The notes: generated from the letters alone by a model not told the origin. 64,000 bases of DNA from Trametopsis cervina (GCA_022385755.1 MU278353.1:581000-644999), one strand, 5' to 3'; shown: positions 32,861 through 49,350, counted from the first letter of the stretch. Numbers and translations: made by a program.

Positions 32861-34999
32861 TTAGACAGACGCCATAGTCTGCTTAGAATTCGCCGATACC
32901 TCGCTATCCACTGGTGGCAGTGGTCTGTTTTCATCTTTCGTGGCTATGCGATGGACAGAGCGTTCTACAACGCTCAGCCTCCTTTCTATGTCCCGGACCT
33001 GCTGCTTCTCATTGAGGCTGTACATATCGCGAATAACGTCCTCGGCCGTCGAGTTAAAGATTTTGCCCTCCCAGAATGCGATGGCTGTGAGGACAAAGAG
33101 AACGACCCAGGTAGCACATATTACGATCGTCATGACCAAATTCCAGATGTAGAAACTTTGAATGTCGAAGGTATCCCCGATTTTGCTGACGGCGAGAATC
33201 CAGCCAACTGAGCGGAAGAGCGGCACTCAGTCGCGGGTACAATGCGAAGATATCAGGCTTACCATTGGGAAAAGTCAGAGCCCAGCCTTGCAAATGCGTC
33301 AGCCACAGCCTTTCAAAACCCCGAGCGGTCAGACTCACAGCCAAGAATCTCATCCAAGCTCTTGTGTAGCTTCGACCAATACGGAAGCGCTCCGAAGATG
33401 AAGAAGAACACAGCCAAGCCGAACAGCAGGAGTGCAGCCAGGACGCTCGATGCATACCATATTTCCCCTGCCAAGGGCGAAACGAGTTGACGGTGAGTCA
33501 AGCTGTGGAGCGCGTGAGAATAGAAGCATATGTGAGGGAGAATCGCTCACATCTCGCGTGCATCTTCGCCGAGATGAATAAGGGCAAGGGCGGTGAACCC
33601 TGGAGGACCACACGCCACGAAGGCGCCGCTGGCTTGGGGTCCATCTAGAAACCCGGTCTGTGGCAAGTGAACTTAAGTCCCTCTTAGCAAAAGATAGGAT
33701 CCATATACATACAGTGATGATGCTGTGCAGCAAGTGTGTAAGCGAATGTTTTTAGAAGCGGATGCAGTGCCTCTCACCGGAGAATATAGATGCAAATATA
33801 GAACAAAGTCATGAAGAACCCTAGACCTGTGCATATATCAGTGCCTCATCCCGTGCTGTTCCACAACACAGCTGACCTTGGAAGGCGTATGCCGTCAATA
33901 GAATGCCAAGGGCTCTGGGTTCGTCTAGAGGTATTACGCTCAGAACATTGTAGGCGACAACTCCTACGAGCATCTAGGATGAGACGTAAAATCTGTCACA
34001 TATGCTGCGGGGAGGCTGAGGAAGACGTACCATCGGAAATATCTTAGGAAAGGAAAACTTGGTCAACGAATTCTATGACGGAACTGCATAGCACTTACTA
34101 GAAATGCCCATGCAGGCGTGAACTTGGCGAGGTCGTGCGGTTTGTTGAACCATATCAACAACATTGGAAAGCAGACCGCTACAGAAAGACCAACGTATAG
34201 CCTAGCGAAACGCGTGTGAATATATCCCTGTTACAAAATGAGCTGTGTTGCACACACCAAAATAATGCGTAAATGAAGTTGGGCCCGACGCGTCCCGCAG
34301 GTACCGCCCAATCGATGATACCAACGATTATCGTAGCAAACGAGAGCACCTGTGATAAGTTATAGTCTGATGATCTATTACTTCTGAAATGCACCTACCA
34401 TCAATGGGACGAAGATTCCTTTGGATGGATCCGTTATCAGTCGCTTTGCCTGTCGAGGGTACACTGTGTGCCAGAAGGACTATCAGATGACAAGCGGTGT
34501 TTTTCAGCACTGCGCTTACATATGAATTGGAGGAACAGCGTGGTGTTGTTGAGGATGAACAGCACTAAATTGAGGAAGAAGAACACGTCTACGAGCACAG
34601 CAAGTGATGAACCGTAGTGCTCTTTCAGTCCCTCGAGGGCGACATAGACTGCACCGGTACCCATTCCGATCGGGAACTATGTTCATCGAGTAAATCAGGA
34701 CATATGAGCCAGAGCAGATGAATATGGTATCACTTACAGCCTGCCATGACCAGCCGTGGATTCTACGAGATATCGCACTTACTTTCTGTATCGAAGTGGC
34801 GCGCTTCAGCGATCGATGAGGAGGCATATCAACGGTGCTGCGAAAGTCAGCGGTCAAGCGTGAGACCGGTGCAAAGACTGTCTTAGCTGTAGACGGATGT
34901 GAGTGAGATGTATAAGTCGATAAGGTAACATGCCAACATACCATCAGCTATCTTGACGCATATCCTGTTCCATAGGCTCTCGGTGTTTTGTGAAATCAT
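32861..34999 (-). CDS. TDT-family transporter (SLAC1/malate/sulfite type)
   Basis: Multi-pass membrane transporter of the tellurite-resistance/dicarboxylate (TDT) family, which includes Mae1 malate permease, Ssu1 sulfite pump and SLAC1 anion channels. About a dozen introns. Spliced order: FPIGMGTGAVYVALEGLK, LNLVLFILNNTTLFLQFILY, PRQAKRLITDPSKGIFVPL, VLSFATIIVGIIDWAVPAGR, YVGLSVAVCFPMLLIWFNKP, MLVGVVAYNVLSVIPLDEP, LGFFMTLFYICIYILRIITT, SGAFVACGPPGFTALALI, EIWYASSVLAALLLFGLAVF and a last helix VMTIVICATWVVLFVLTAIAF, then a cytosolic tail. Two micro-exons (10 nt at 33713-33722, 12 nt at 34031-34042) encode IIT and IFPM. The start at 34999 (MISQNTESLW) is the first ATG spliced in frame. Substrate cannot be told from sequence. 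Confidence 0.9.
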
Positions 35000-35822
35000 G
35001 GCGGATTTCTTCTAGACCTGCTCCAGACTGGGCCGGGTTCGTGAATCGGGAGATAAGACGATGTAAAGCCGTAAGGCCCGGTATCGTAGGGTGTTCTTAA
35101 ATGTTGCATGCATAGTAGCACTTTGAGTGCTCTTTATACATCCCAGAGGAACGAGGTTGGCGCAATGCGCAGGGTGGGCACTGCATGGCCAGGGCGGGCC
35201 TGATTCTAGACCATTTGATGGTCTTCATGATGACCAAATCAAATCACGGAGAGCGGAGGAAGAACATGCAATGAACAGGTGGAGGCCGCGGTCGTTCATT
35301 TGTGTAAAACGTTCACAATACTGATGCAGCACTGTAGTTGGAAGATTGTTCGCTAACGGCAGCTCGGTTTTCGTATTCAGCAAGAGCGCATTACCGAAGA
35401 TAAATCGTAATGAAACACCAGGCTTCAGGGAGACCGCAAGAGATATGCTGCGCGGCGAGTAGCGACCGAGTTTTGCAAGTCGACGACAGTTCCAGTGCAG
35501 GTCGAGTGCTGTAGTCAAACACAGAAATAGCAAGAGCGAGCTTTGGATCCTAACATCACCATATAAGTACGCATCAAATTGATCGCGGCATGAAGGCGTC
35601 TAAATACTTTTGGCCACGACCTGAACACGCTGAACAGCGGTCGCAACTTCCAGTGACAAGCAAACATCTCCGAGCTCCTGTTGAAAACCACCGCATTCAG
35701 CTCACATATACACCAAAGCTTTTATATGTCCTGCATCTACTGCTCCGAACTCATACATCCCGCTTATTTAACCAAGACGTGCTGGGCATAACGCTGCCCT
35801 TCCTATCTCGAAGGACTGCGCA
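35000..35822. other. Intergenic, divergent promoters, no gene seen
   Basis: Lies between the TDT transporter (minus) and the NFKBIL1-like gene (plus). Only short unrecognised frames. Confidence 0.5.
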
Positions 35823-37883
35823 ATGCAAACTCCTGGCCCTTCACACACTAAAAGTATCTCTGGCACGACTACAGGTCTCCTCGACCCCACTCAGTCAAGT
35901 CGCATACTGAGCGCTCCCGGCTCTCGATTGTCCTTCGCCACTTTCCACCCCAGAACTGCATCAGCTGTAACTCGCAAACTCTCAACCCGGGATGAGCTCT
36001 GTAGCCAGAAACGCGTCGTAATTGAGACTCTGGTGAGTGGCGAGAGTTTCTGGCGTTGGGTGCCACGCGCGAAGGGTGTGGAGAACACAAACGACGAGGG
36101 AGCATGGCCAAGAATCATCAACATCTGTGGGTGCGTGATATTCGACTCCTTCGCGTCGCACGAAGTAACTGAGATGCAACTAGTCAACTTGTTCATTGCT
36201 CGCAGGAGCAGTGGGACATATACAAGCTCGACCCCGGCTACATTTGCACCGTTCGACCACAGCCTGAGCTCACTACAATCTCGCGTTCCGAGTCGAACAC
36301 ACACTACGCAGATACTCAAAATGTACCCTCCGAGGCACCTGGTCACAAACGACGCGTCGAAGAAATTCAAGGGGACTATTTTCCTCAGACCAAAAAGAGG
36401 CGCCCGGGTTCCCCTCAGTCCGATGTGCGGAACCAGAGTGACAGCGAGGACGATGACTCTGACGAAGAGGTGGTTGAAGAGATGATAGTTGACGATGCGA
36501 TGCCTGGGGCGTGGAATGAGAAGAAAAGGCAAAGACAAGAGAACATCCGACGTAGAAGGGAAGTTCGGAGAGAGAAAACCGTCTTGAAGTCTCAAAGGGT
36601 CTCAGAGCCAAGGAACATACAGGAGCTCTCGGACTTGAGCATGATTGACCTCACCATTGAAGAAACGCCGCAGGTACCTGATACCACAGTTCCGAACGCG
36701 CGCAATTCCGAAGGCATAAATTCACAATCTACCACCATGAACTCCCAGAGCAATGCTACGTCCCTCCCCGGCGCACAAGCGAACAATATCTTCAAACGCC
36801 CTATAGAGCCAATCGAGATCGATTCGTCTACTGTTAAGCGTACCCGGACACGATCACCGTCGCCTACGCTGAACAAGAAGTTCCACCCGGAACTGAAGGA
36901 AGCCTACAGACGCAGACGCGAAGAGAAGCAAAAATCCAGAGTCCGCAAGACCAAGGAGCTATCCGCACAACGCAAGGATGAACGACAGCGTGCGCTCGAG
37001 GAAGCCATCCGTGCGGCGGCCCAACCCGTTTTTACTCGCACGCATCATCGGCCCAATGGTAAGTAGCTATGGTGTTCGCCCTGCTAGTTTCGTATGCTGA
37101 CGATTTCTTTAAGGTCAAGGACAGTTCGAGCAGTCTGCTGCGTTTCAGCAGCCACCTCAGGCGAAATCACACCCAGAACAATCCCCCGTTATCGAAGATC
37201 CGATCAGCTTGGAAGAAAAGATTCGACGCATGGCCGAGATCAAGGCGTACGAGGACGCTCGTGTTGCGAAAGAGCTGGAACGGAGGAGGGCTGAAGAGGC
37301 TGCTGAAGAGAAGCGCCGGAAGCAGGAGGAGCAGCGGGTACGCGAAAAAATCAAAGCCGAACGAGAAGCTCGCGAGAGGGAAGCAGAAATGGAGCGTAGA
37401 CGGCGACTACAGCAAGAAGAGGAGGAGAAGCTCAATAGGAAACAGGCACAGGAGGAGGCGCAGAAGAAGGCACAACAGCAGCAGGCGCGATGGTCGTACG
37501 GCCCTTGGACTACTCAGCGCGCTCTTGAGCGGTATAAAGTCCTATCGGAGTCATTCGACTCTGCTCAGTTCACCCCCGAGACCCCTGTGACATTCATGAC
37601 AGTACCGTGGCCGGTATTGCACAAACCAACAACGCTGACTGTAGAAGACGTTGACTGGAGCGCCGTCGAATCATTCTTCAGAGCTGTTCGGCCACATATG
37701 CGCAGCCAGGACTACAAGACGCTTGTCGAGAAGAGTCATCGTCGGTTCCATCCTGATCGATGGAGCGCAAGACGGGTCTTGCAGAGCGTGCAAGACAGCG
37801 AGCTCAAGGCTTGTCTTGAGGTTGCCGCGAACACTGTCGCACAAGCTCTGACGCCTTTGTGGAGGGAATTGAAAAGTACATAG
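35823..37883 (+). CDS. NFKBIL1-like coiled-coil protein
   Basis: Exons 35823-36032, 36206-37058 and 37114-37883 give 610 aa. The middle is disordered and acidic/basic with a possible nuclear targeting run (KKRRPGS). Residues about 430-510 form a long charged coiled coil rich in R, E and K (EEKIRRMAEIKAYEDARVAK onward). The last 110 residues resemble the C-terminus of NF-kappa-B inhibitor-like protein 1: an RY...F region, VPWPV, then RRFHPDRW and a closing helix. NFKBIL1 is nuclear and linked to RNA processing in animals; the fungal role is not established. The first intron is 173 nt, far longer than others here, and could contain an unrecognised exon. Confidence 0.7.
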
Positions 37884-38363
37884 CTGGGTCTATTATCGGA
37901 TTGTTCAATGGACGGATGTAATGTATTGCACATATTATCACAGTGACACTAATATCACGAACTATCCAGCATGTTTCATACCTGTTTCTCCGTGTACCGT
38001 ACAAGTATTTTTGGTTGCAGCTATCAACAGTACGTCCAAGATTGGCTTCACGGTTCTGCTTGCGATGTCGTACAAATTCGCTCTAACTTCGAGCAGATCT
38101 AGAGGTCCCTTGACAGACAATTGCCCTCATGACCTTCAGCCCCACGAACATACGAGGAGTACAGGATTCGAATCACTGCTAAAATGAATAGCAAGATGGT
38201 CACGTATGTGTGCCCGAGTAGGCTTCGCGGGGAAGGAATAACCTCGCGGATCTTATCCTCCCGACGTAGCTCCCCGTTTACCCACTATTTTACCGGCAGC
38301 GGGCCATATATTGCTGGACGGTCGGTACCGTCACCTTTACCCTCATTACCGACTCGCATCGTC
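37884..38363. other. Intergenic/promoter region of the CBM1 gene
   Basis: Contains a TATATT word near 38309, about 55 bp upstream of the CBM1 ATG. No gene seen. Confidence 0.45.
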
Positions 38364-39214
38364 ATGAAGTCAGTCGCGTTTGTCGCAGCGCTCTCCTATC
38401 TCGCTCTCACTGTTGCGGCTCAGCAAACGGTGTGGGGGCAATGTGGTGGCATCGGCTGGTATGTCTCTTCTTTCTTGTTTCACAAAGCCTTTAACTCACC
38501 TTCATAAAGGTCTGGGGCCACAACCTGTGTATCTGGTAGCACTTGCACGAAACTGAACGATTGTATGATCTTCAAACATTCATGAACGCTCCTTTGCGGC
38601 ATCTAATGACATACGGTTCACAGATTATTCTCAATGCATCCCGGGGGCTTCACCCACCTCTGCATCACCCACCACTCCCCCAGCAACTTCGATACCTGTG
38701 ACCTCGGGCACACCCTCCCCTCCTCCTACTACCACTGTTAGCGGTCCTGCCCCGACGGGTTCACAAATTCGCTCCGTAAACGACCCAGTGTACCATTTCT
38801 ATTTGCAAAACCATAGTATGTTGATATCCTTTCTCGCGACGGGACAAAGACACTTTTGATTCTAACATGATGCTTACAGATGGCCAAGTCGTACTCGGCC
38901 CTGTATCATCTTCCGGTTATTTCACGATCAGCGGGGGCACTATTAAGTTGAATGGCAATGGCACGCTCTACCTCAACGAAAACACCGCAGCCACGACTTC
39001 GTATAAGCCTTTGACTTTTGACACCACTGCCAAAACAACCGACTGGCAACTGGAGGGCGACACCATCATTACGACCTCCCCAAGGGAATTGAATTTCCTG
39101 GCTTGCGCGACAAGTGACCCCAACTACTACGCGGTTTACTTACAAACCGGAAACGATCAGCCTACAGGGCAGTCGTGCTCCATGCAGTCACTTCACTTGC
39201 CTTGCCTCTGTTAA
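38364..39214 (+). CDS. Secreted CBM1 (fungal cellulose-binding) protein
   Basis: Exons 38364-38458, 38510-38562, 38624-38815 and 38880-39214 give 224 aa. A signal peptide (MKSVAFVAALSYLALTVAA) is followed at once by a CBM1: QQTVWGQCGGIGWSGATTC then YYSQC, with the four cysteines and aromatic face that bind crystalline cellulose or chitin. Next is a Ser/Thr/Pro linker of about 40 residues, then a roughly 130-residue domain of unknown fold (SIRSVNDPVYHFYL...) ending HLPCLC. No catalytic motif is recognised, so it may be a non-catalytic wall-binding or accessory protein. It lies just upstream of the GH18 gene in the same orientation. Confidence 0.88.
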
Positions 39215-39365
39215 TTGTCCATCTCCGATGTATCTACTTTTCTGCGAATTCGAGATGTCTGAGCGCGACGCGTCTCGATCACGTGCTGGGAAAGAAATGA
39301 GCTCATAGGTGGCAGAGTTGCCGGCGTCATGCGCGACCTGACCACCGTGACTGCGGTTGCGCTCG

Positions 39366-41116
39366 ATGTCTGCGGAATACGAACCTGTGCCCACAGACGA
39401 GAACAGTACAAATACAAGAGACTTTCGACCTGCCAAAACTCGTCTGCACTTCCCACCTCTTGCCAAAGCCCTCGCAATCTCATTTGCGTTCTGCTTGATT
39501 TCCTTCATTTCATACAAGGCCGGCCAGTGGTCAGTAGAGCACGGAACCCCTTCTGAATCGATTACTGCCTCGAAGCCGATCAATACACTTCCCGAAGGGG
39601 CACCTGATATAGAGGTGCAACCGGATTTACCTTCAAACAGCACACAGATGCCTGGTAACGGAAAGTATAGTGTTGGATAGTAAGTATGATAGCATATGTC
39701 GAGACCGAATCATTGACCTTGGAATCCGCTCCACAGCTTCGTGAACTGGTGTGTGATGCTCCTTTGCGTATATTTATGACTACTGACAAGCGTCGTAACG
39801 TATAGGGGTATTTATGGGCGAAAATTCCCGCCCTCCTTAATCCCCGTGCGAGACTTAACGTACGCTGTCTACTTCTAATCGGCACATCGGTCTCACTACG
39901 AAATAGGCATATCTTGTATGCATTTGCCAATCTGAAAGCTGATACAGGGGAAGTGTTCCTCTCCGATACATGGGCCGACCAAGAGATTCATTACGCAGGC
40001 GACTCATGGAACGATGCCGGCAAGAATTTATACGGCAACTTCAAGCAGATCTACAAGCTGAAGAAGGAGCACCGGCATCTTAAGGTTATACTCTCGATCG
40101 GAGGATGGACCTACTCGCCCACATTCCACCCGATCGTTGTGAACCCCCAACTGCGATCGAAGTTCGTCGCTTCCGCGATTCGTCTTGTAGAAGACAACGG
40201 ATTGGACGGCCTGGACATCGACTACGAATATCCACAGAATGAAATTCAAGCCCGTGGATATGTAGAGCTGCTTAGGGAGCTACGCCTGGGTTTGGACGAT
40301 TATGCTCGACGAAAAGGAGCTGATTACAAGTTTCTCCTTACCGTACGTCGCCCGCGTTTTATCCGCATATGCTTGGGCCTGATATCACCGCCTCAGATCG
40401 CTGCACCTTGCGGTCCCGACAATTATAAGAAGCTATTTATCCGGGAAATGGATCAGTATCTTGATTTTTGGAACATGATGGCGTATGACTTTTGTGAGCA
40501 TATTCTGGTGTCTGTTTACGCAAGTAGCTGATTCGCGTACCTAGCTGGATCTTGGGACCAGATAGCCAACCATCAAGCAAATGTCTTTGGGGGCCCGATC
40601 AGTGCGTCAGAGACTATCGGCTACTACACATCTCAAGGAGTACCCCGCGACAAGATCATCATGGGTATCCCACTCTATGGTCGATCGTTCATGAACACCG
40701 ATGGCCCCGGTACGCCGTTCCAGGGCATTGGACCAGGTAGTTGGGAGCAGGGTGTCTACGATTATCGTGCCTTGCCTCTACCTGGCTCAGAGATTCACCA
40801 TGATTCGTACGCGAAAGCCAGCTTCACATATAATCCTCAGACGAAGGAGATGGTTAGCTATGACTCCGAACAAGTGGGTTTGTGGAAGGGAGAGTGGATC
40901 AGGCAGGAGGGTCTGGGTGGGAGCATGTTCTGGGAGTTGAGCGGGGACAAGGGATCTGAGAGGAAGGAGATGGAGGGCGGGCCAGGGAAGGATCCTCAGC
41001 CTGGCCGCAGCCTGGTGGCCGCTGTCAAGGAGGCAATGGGGCCCCTCGACCAAACGCCGAACTGGTTACAGTATGAAGGCAGTCAGTTCGAGAACATGAA
41101 AGCAGGCATGAACTGA
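39366..41116 (+). CDS. GH18 chitinase, N-terminal membrane anchor
   Basis: Hydrolyses beta-1,4-GlcNAc linkages with retention. Exons 39366-39679, 39737-39748, 39806-39859, 39907-40342, 40397-40493 and 40545-41116 give 494 aa. The N-terminus has about 35 cytosolic residues, then one hydrophobic helix (LAKALAISFAFCLISFISY), so a type II anchor rather than a cleaved signal is likely. The catalytic domain shows YFVNWGIYGR (strand 1), LKVILSIGGW, the DxxDxDxE motif as DGLDIDYEYP, WNMMAYDFSGSWD and a final GSMFWELSGD. Exon 2 is only 12 nt and encodes FVN and parts of Y and W of strand 1. It is probably a wall-remodelling chitinase. Confidence 0.95.
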
Positions 41117-42205
41117 GTAATTTCACATATCAGCTTCCTCCCCGGACATTATGCCCATTTTATCGCTGCATCGTCCGTAAACAGGATATATGGCCCTGTG
41201 AGTAACACCGTTAGGTACACAGATAAGACCTTGAAAAGCACACGAGGCATACAGTACACCCAGCCTCTTTGCTTCTGTGCGATCTCAACATCTAACGTGA
41301 AGTTTTACCGTGGTGAGTTACCAGTAGTCCGGGGCTGCCAACGATACTCGGAGATCAACTTGAAGACCTATAAACATGATCCCTGTGTAGTGCAAATTGC
41401 CTTCGGGTATGCCACACAGAACGTAAAGCTAAAATAAAGGCGTACCGTAATAGACCCGGTGAGTCCGCATTCTGACCATCTTGTGATGCCTGTGTGATCT
41501 TGCAGCTCGGCTCCAATGTGCGAGCATCTAAAGATTAGGTGTTCATGCACAGCGACGCTTCCCCGCACCTCAAGTTACGTGTCAGAAAAGCAGCGAGGTG
41601 TTCTCGACGACACGCTGTGAGCACGTTCCCTGACTTCCATCTGCCTCCGTCAGATAGAGAATGCATTCAATAACGAAACACGTTGGCTCCGCGCTCGTGA
41701 GCGGTATTTCAATCTTCTCCCATACCTGGATGTGGTCGTCTCCTTTCCCCTTAGATGGTGGCTGGTACCTAGTCCACAGCGCTTCGGCATGGCCTTGTGG
41801 TCATGCGTGTACTATCAGTTTTCTTGACGTATACTGCAAGGCAACAACGGACCGCGGGTCTATCAAGCAGCCGTGATTCTACAGGAGTGTAAGAAAGTTC
41901 CCATTGCCAGGGATTGGAAGATAGAGCCTGAGCCAGCAACTCAGTGACTATCGGCTTTCAAAATACTGTTCGAGAAGCAATAGATGGCATGCGCCGCAGG
42001 CTTATATGAAATACATTGGGTTACAAGGGTATCTTACATACGTGAATAAATCCGTAAAATATCATCATCATGACGTGCCGAACACCGTATTCGCGGTTGA
42101 GCACAGCAGTGTGCCCGAATGTGATCGCAGATCGCTGTCTTTCGCAGCTCGCCTCGTGGTGCCTCGCGAAGTACGCGTTGTTAAGAGATATCGCGTGCCG
42201 GTAAC
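41117..42205. other. Convergent 3' region, about 1.1 kb, no gene seen
   Basis: Lies between the 3' ends of the GH18 chitinase (plus) and the NDR-like kinase (minus). Short frames on both strands, none recognisable. Confidence 0.55.
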
Positions 42206-45859
<3,654 letters not shown>

Positions 45860-46987
45860 GATGATAGTCCAACTCGAGGGTTGGTCGCCTTCAGATGGTG
45901 CAGCGTTACTCGGCCGTAGATGATCATGTTTGGTAACAACTGTGATCAGCGTGACCCGACGTCACATATTGACGCGCCATGTCGACAGCTACCGTGACTG
46001 TGACCCGACGCGTTGGGTAACATCCTCCGAGTCCCTGACATTGTGGACTTCGAACGAACACTGGACATTGCAATCGCAGTAAGCTGGGCTACCACCACAG
46101 CTCTGGGTGAGATGAAGAACGATTTACAACGTGATCGCTGCTTCTTCACTGTTCATTTCTACGGTGGTCAATAACTTGCTGATCTCGATCTTCTCGTACA
46201 TGCTGAACTCAGGATACATCTCTTACGTTTCAAGGAATCTACAGCGAATGACGCTAAGTTAGGGCGGATAAGATGCTCATCAACGAAAGCTTACCGACGT
46301 TACTACACGGACCATCCCTAATCTGGACAAAAGGCGTGCCAGTAGACAACGGCCGGCGTTGGACCGTCTCGCGGCCAACAAGAGTGCGAACCCGCTCAGT
46401 GCGGTCGGTGAGTCGTCAGAATTTCAAAAACAAATTAAATCTTGAACGCTGGTCTCAGAGTCTCCGGATCTGAGAATTCACTGGAGTCCGTCTTCCACGA
46501 GGCTCACCATGCGAATAAAACGCGGCCAGCTCGTGGGTCTCGCTCGATTAACACTGTAATACGTGGGCACTCAAGAACCATCATCATTTTGACACGCTTC
46601 GTCTTGCATCCAGCCAGTGTCGCCGCTATCGCGCACTCTCTCAACTCCTGGACCCCGCTCTACAGCCCTCGAATCCAGGAATCCCATACCGTGCTTGCCT
46701 GTACACCGCATACCTCGCGCCTCGCGCCTCACGTCCTAACCCCTTGCCCAATACTGATCGCCTCCCCTACTGTCTTCGTGCGTGGTCTACGACCTGGTCC
46801 TGTTGAGGCGTGCATGTGTCACAGCCCCTGGGATTCAGGTAGGAGCTAGATCGGGGCATCCCAATCTGCAGAGCACAAGCAACACCCCATGCCGCTGCAC
46901 CAAGAGTACATAATCGAAGCGGAAAATCTTCGAAGGTCATCATCATCCAACGAAAGTATCCTACTCTCAGTTAAAGTCTCTACTACT
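45860..46987. other. Divergent promoter region, kinase and homeobox genes
   Basis: About 1.1 kb. The words GTGACCCGACG occur twice (about 45952 and 46002), the first overlapping the palindrome GACGTC. A plus-strand frame at 46442-46849 is not recognisable. If the homeobox gene used the upstream in-frame ATG at 46889, the region would be about 100 bp shorter. Confidence 0.45.
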
Positions 46988-48458
46988 ATGTCCCACGACG
47001 ATCATTTCCACTATGGATGCTTCGGGCGGCCTTCTCGACGAAGCCCCAATGTTGCAGGCAACACCAACGTCAACCCTAATCAGAGCACGGCGAGGCGCGG
47101 ATTTTTCAGCAGCGGTGGGCGGACCGTGCTCCCTCCTCTTCATCTACCGTTTCGAACCTCACGCTCCCCAGGTCTGTCCCTGCTCTAGCATGCCTCTGCA
47201 ACACGCCCATTGACTGTTGTTTCAACGCAGCTCCAGACCCAAACTATGTCACAAATCAGTTTGGCCAACAGGACGCAACGCACACCCGCGGTGACTATAA
47301 CGTACCAGTATATGACCAGCCCGTCTGGCCCGCTAATACTTGTAAGTCCCCACTTCCCCACATGTTCTATATAGTGAACCCCCTCTCCGGCTCCATTACA
47401 GCACATCCTTCATCTACACCTGGTCAATTCCCTTCAGACCCAAGGTACTCCACATCCGCATCCAACTATCCCCCATCCACTTCGAGAACACCACCGATGA
47501 ATTACGACTCACGTACTATGCCACTTAGCAGCACGCATCAAGGCCCATACTACCCGCAGGCGGGTGAAGGGATGATGACTGGCTCCCACATTCGTTCCCA
47601 ATCTTCCACTGGATACCCCACGCAATATTCGTATACCACGCAGTCACAACAAGCTGCCTATTACTCTAACCCCTCTGATCCAAGGTCCGTGCCTTCAAGC
47701 ATGGGCGGTCTTCAATATGATCCGACCACGGGCGCACCCATACCTCGCCGAACTTCTCTATCCGTTGACCGCACGGTACCCCGCTTGTCACAGCATGGGA
47801 TGCCGCCGTACGCCCGCGCACCGCCAGTCATCCCCTCGTCGTTCGATCAAGAATCTGTCGCCGAGCCAGTCATCAAGAAGAAGCGCAAGCGGGCAGGTGA
47901 GTCCTCACGTTATAGCCGGCTACCTTGCGCACTAACATTGTTGTCAGATGCTGAGCAGCTGAAGGTGCTGAACGAGACGTACAATCGTACCGCTTTCCCA
48001 TCCACGGAGGAGCGTATCGAGTTGGCGAAAAAGCTGGGAATGTCTGCCAGGAGCGTTCAGATATGGTGAGCCTTTATACGACTAAGCTATCTAATTTCCG
48101 AGTTAATATCTTGTCAAATGACGTCCACAGGTTCCAGAACAAGCGGCAAGCCATGCGCCAAAGCAGCCGTCAAAATTCCACCACAGCACCACCCGTTGCA
48201 ACAGAGCCATTCACTGCTGGACCCGCGCCCAGCTCTGGAATCTCGCCATCAGCGGCGGGTCATGGCAGCCCGTACGGTTTGCCACCTGTTGGTCAGATGG
48301 GCTCGATCAGCATGGCCGGGCAAATGCATGCTGGTCGTGGGGTTGACGCGTATGGGCGACCAAACATCTCGCCGTCGCCGTCGAGTCAATACCGCGGTCG
48401 CAGCTATGATGACCACGATCGGAGGACACCGCAAAGGTCGCCCAGCCGTACACGCTGA
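46988..48458 (+). CDS. Homeobox transcription factor
   Basis: Exons 46988-47171, 47231-47341, 47402-47896, 47948-48065 and 48131-48458 give 411 aa. The homeodomain is at about residues 264-325: VIKKKRKRADAEQ, LKVLNETYNRTAFPS, ERIELAKKLGMSARSVQIW, WFQNKRQAMRQ, with the invariant WFQNxR recognition helix. The intron at 48066-48130 splits the W codon of WFQN, a common position in homeobox genes. The rest is low-complexity (Ser, Pro, Tyr, Gln), typical of activation regions. Basidiomycete homeodomain proteins outside the mating locus often regulate fruiting-body development; the target here is unknown. An upstream in-frame ATG at 46889 would add 33 residues. Confidence 0.92.
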
Positions 48459-49350
48459 AATAACACGCATCAAGTCCCCAATTTGCATGGTTGACGTGCA
48501 AGTCTTTCCGGAAGACGAAAGCCGCTCTTTATTTCGTATAATATAAGCTGCATCACAACTATCCCCATAAGTATTCCCTCTGCCCAACTTCTTCGTCACG
48601 TTTCTCCTTATCATTATCACCTATTACTTCTATTTCCGTTGACGACTATTGTACGCATTCCATGGACATTCATTGGACACTCTATTTCATCGTCACTGTA
48701 TCATGATCATTATCACCCCATTACGATCGTTACCCCTGATTATCATACCATACATTATCAGTCTCTACTACTATTCACTCTTTCTATTATGTAGTGCCTT
48801 CAATTATCTTCAATTATTTCCTATGATTATTACTATATAGCCAGTATCTGAATAATGATCCCACTGCCTTCCAGTATTCGTGCTTACTGTAGTTCCAGCA
48901 ACGATAGCGTTCGTCGGACTGCGTGCCGTCTCGTGAGACCGAAGGCACGTCGCTCATGAAATATATAACGCGCAGCTCCGGGCTTTCAACTACCGACCGC
49001 TCGTAAAGTAGGGACGTACGGAAGGAGCTGATTGCGTCACCGGTGTCAGGAATACACGTAAAACTTGAACAATGCATGCATTGGCGTAAAAGATTTGAGA
49101 CGGTACACAGTACTAGGACGATAACATGTAAAGATCAGAACAAGATCTGCTTTAAAAGGCAGCAAGGCACAAGTGCGACAAGGATTCAATCCTCAGAATG
49201 ACCATAAATAACGTATGAACGAGCCAGCGATAGCGTGAAAGTCGCGGAATCTATCCACAAGAGGGGCGCTTTCCAGGAAGCACATGAAGATCTGGGGAAG
49301 CATCAGAGACGTGCGCACGCGATTCGAACAAGCACACTCACAAATTGCGC
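48459..49350. other. Convergent 3' region with an A/T/C-rich, G-poor strand
   Basis: Between the homeobox gene and the AA9 gene. About 48590-48840 is low-complexity, almost G-free on the plus strand with repeated ATTATCA/TTATTAC words. No gene seen. Confidence 0.5.

Noticed and set aside
35891..36595. 234-residue minus-strand frame opposite the NFKBIL1-like gene
   Set aside because: The plus strand has a 610-aa three-exon gene with family-like C-terminus; the minus frame has no motif.
46442..46849. 135-residue plus-strand frame between the kinase and homeobox genes
   Set aside because: No recognisable sequence and it lies in a divergent promoter region.
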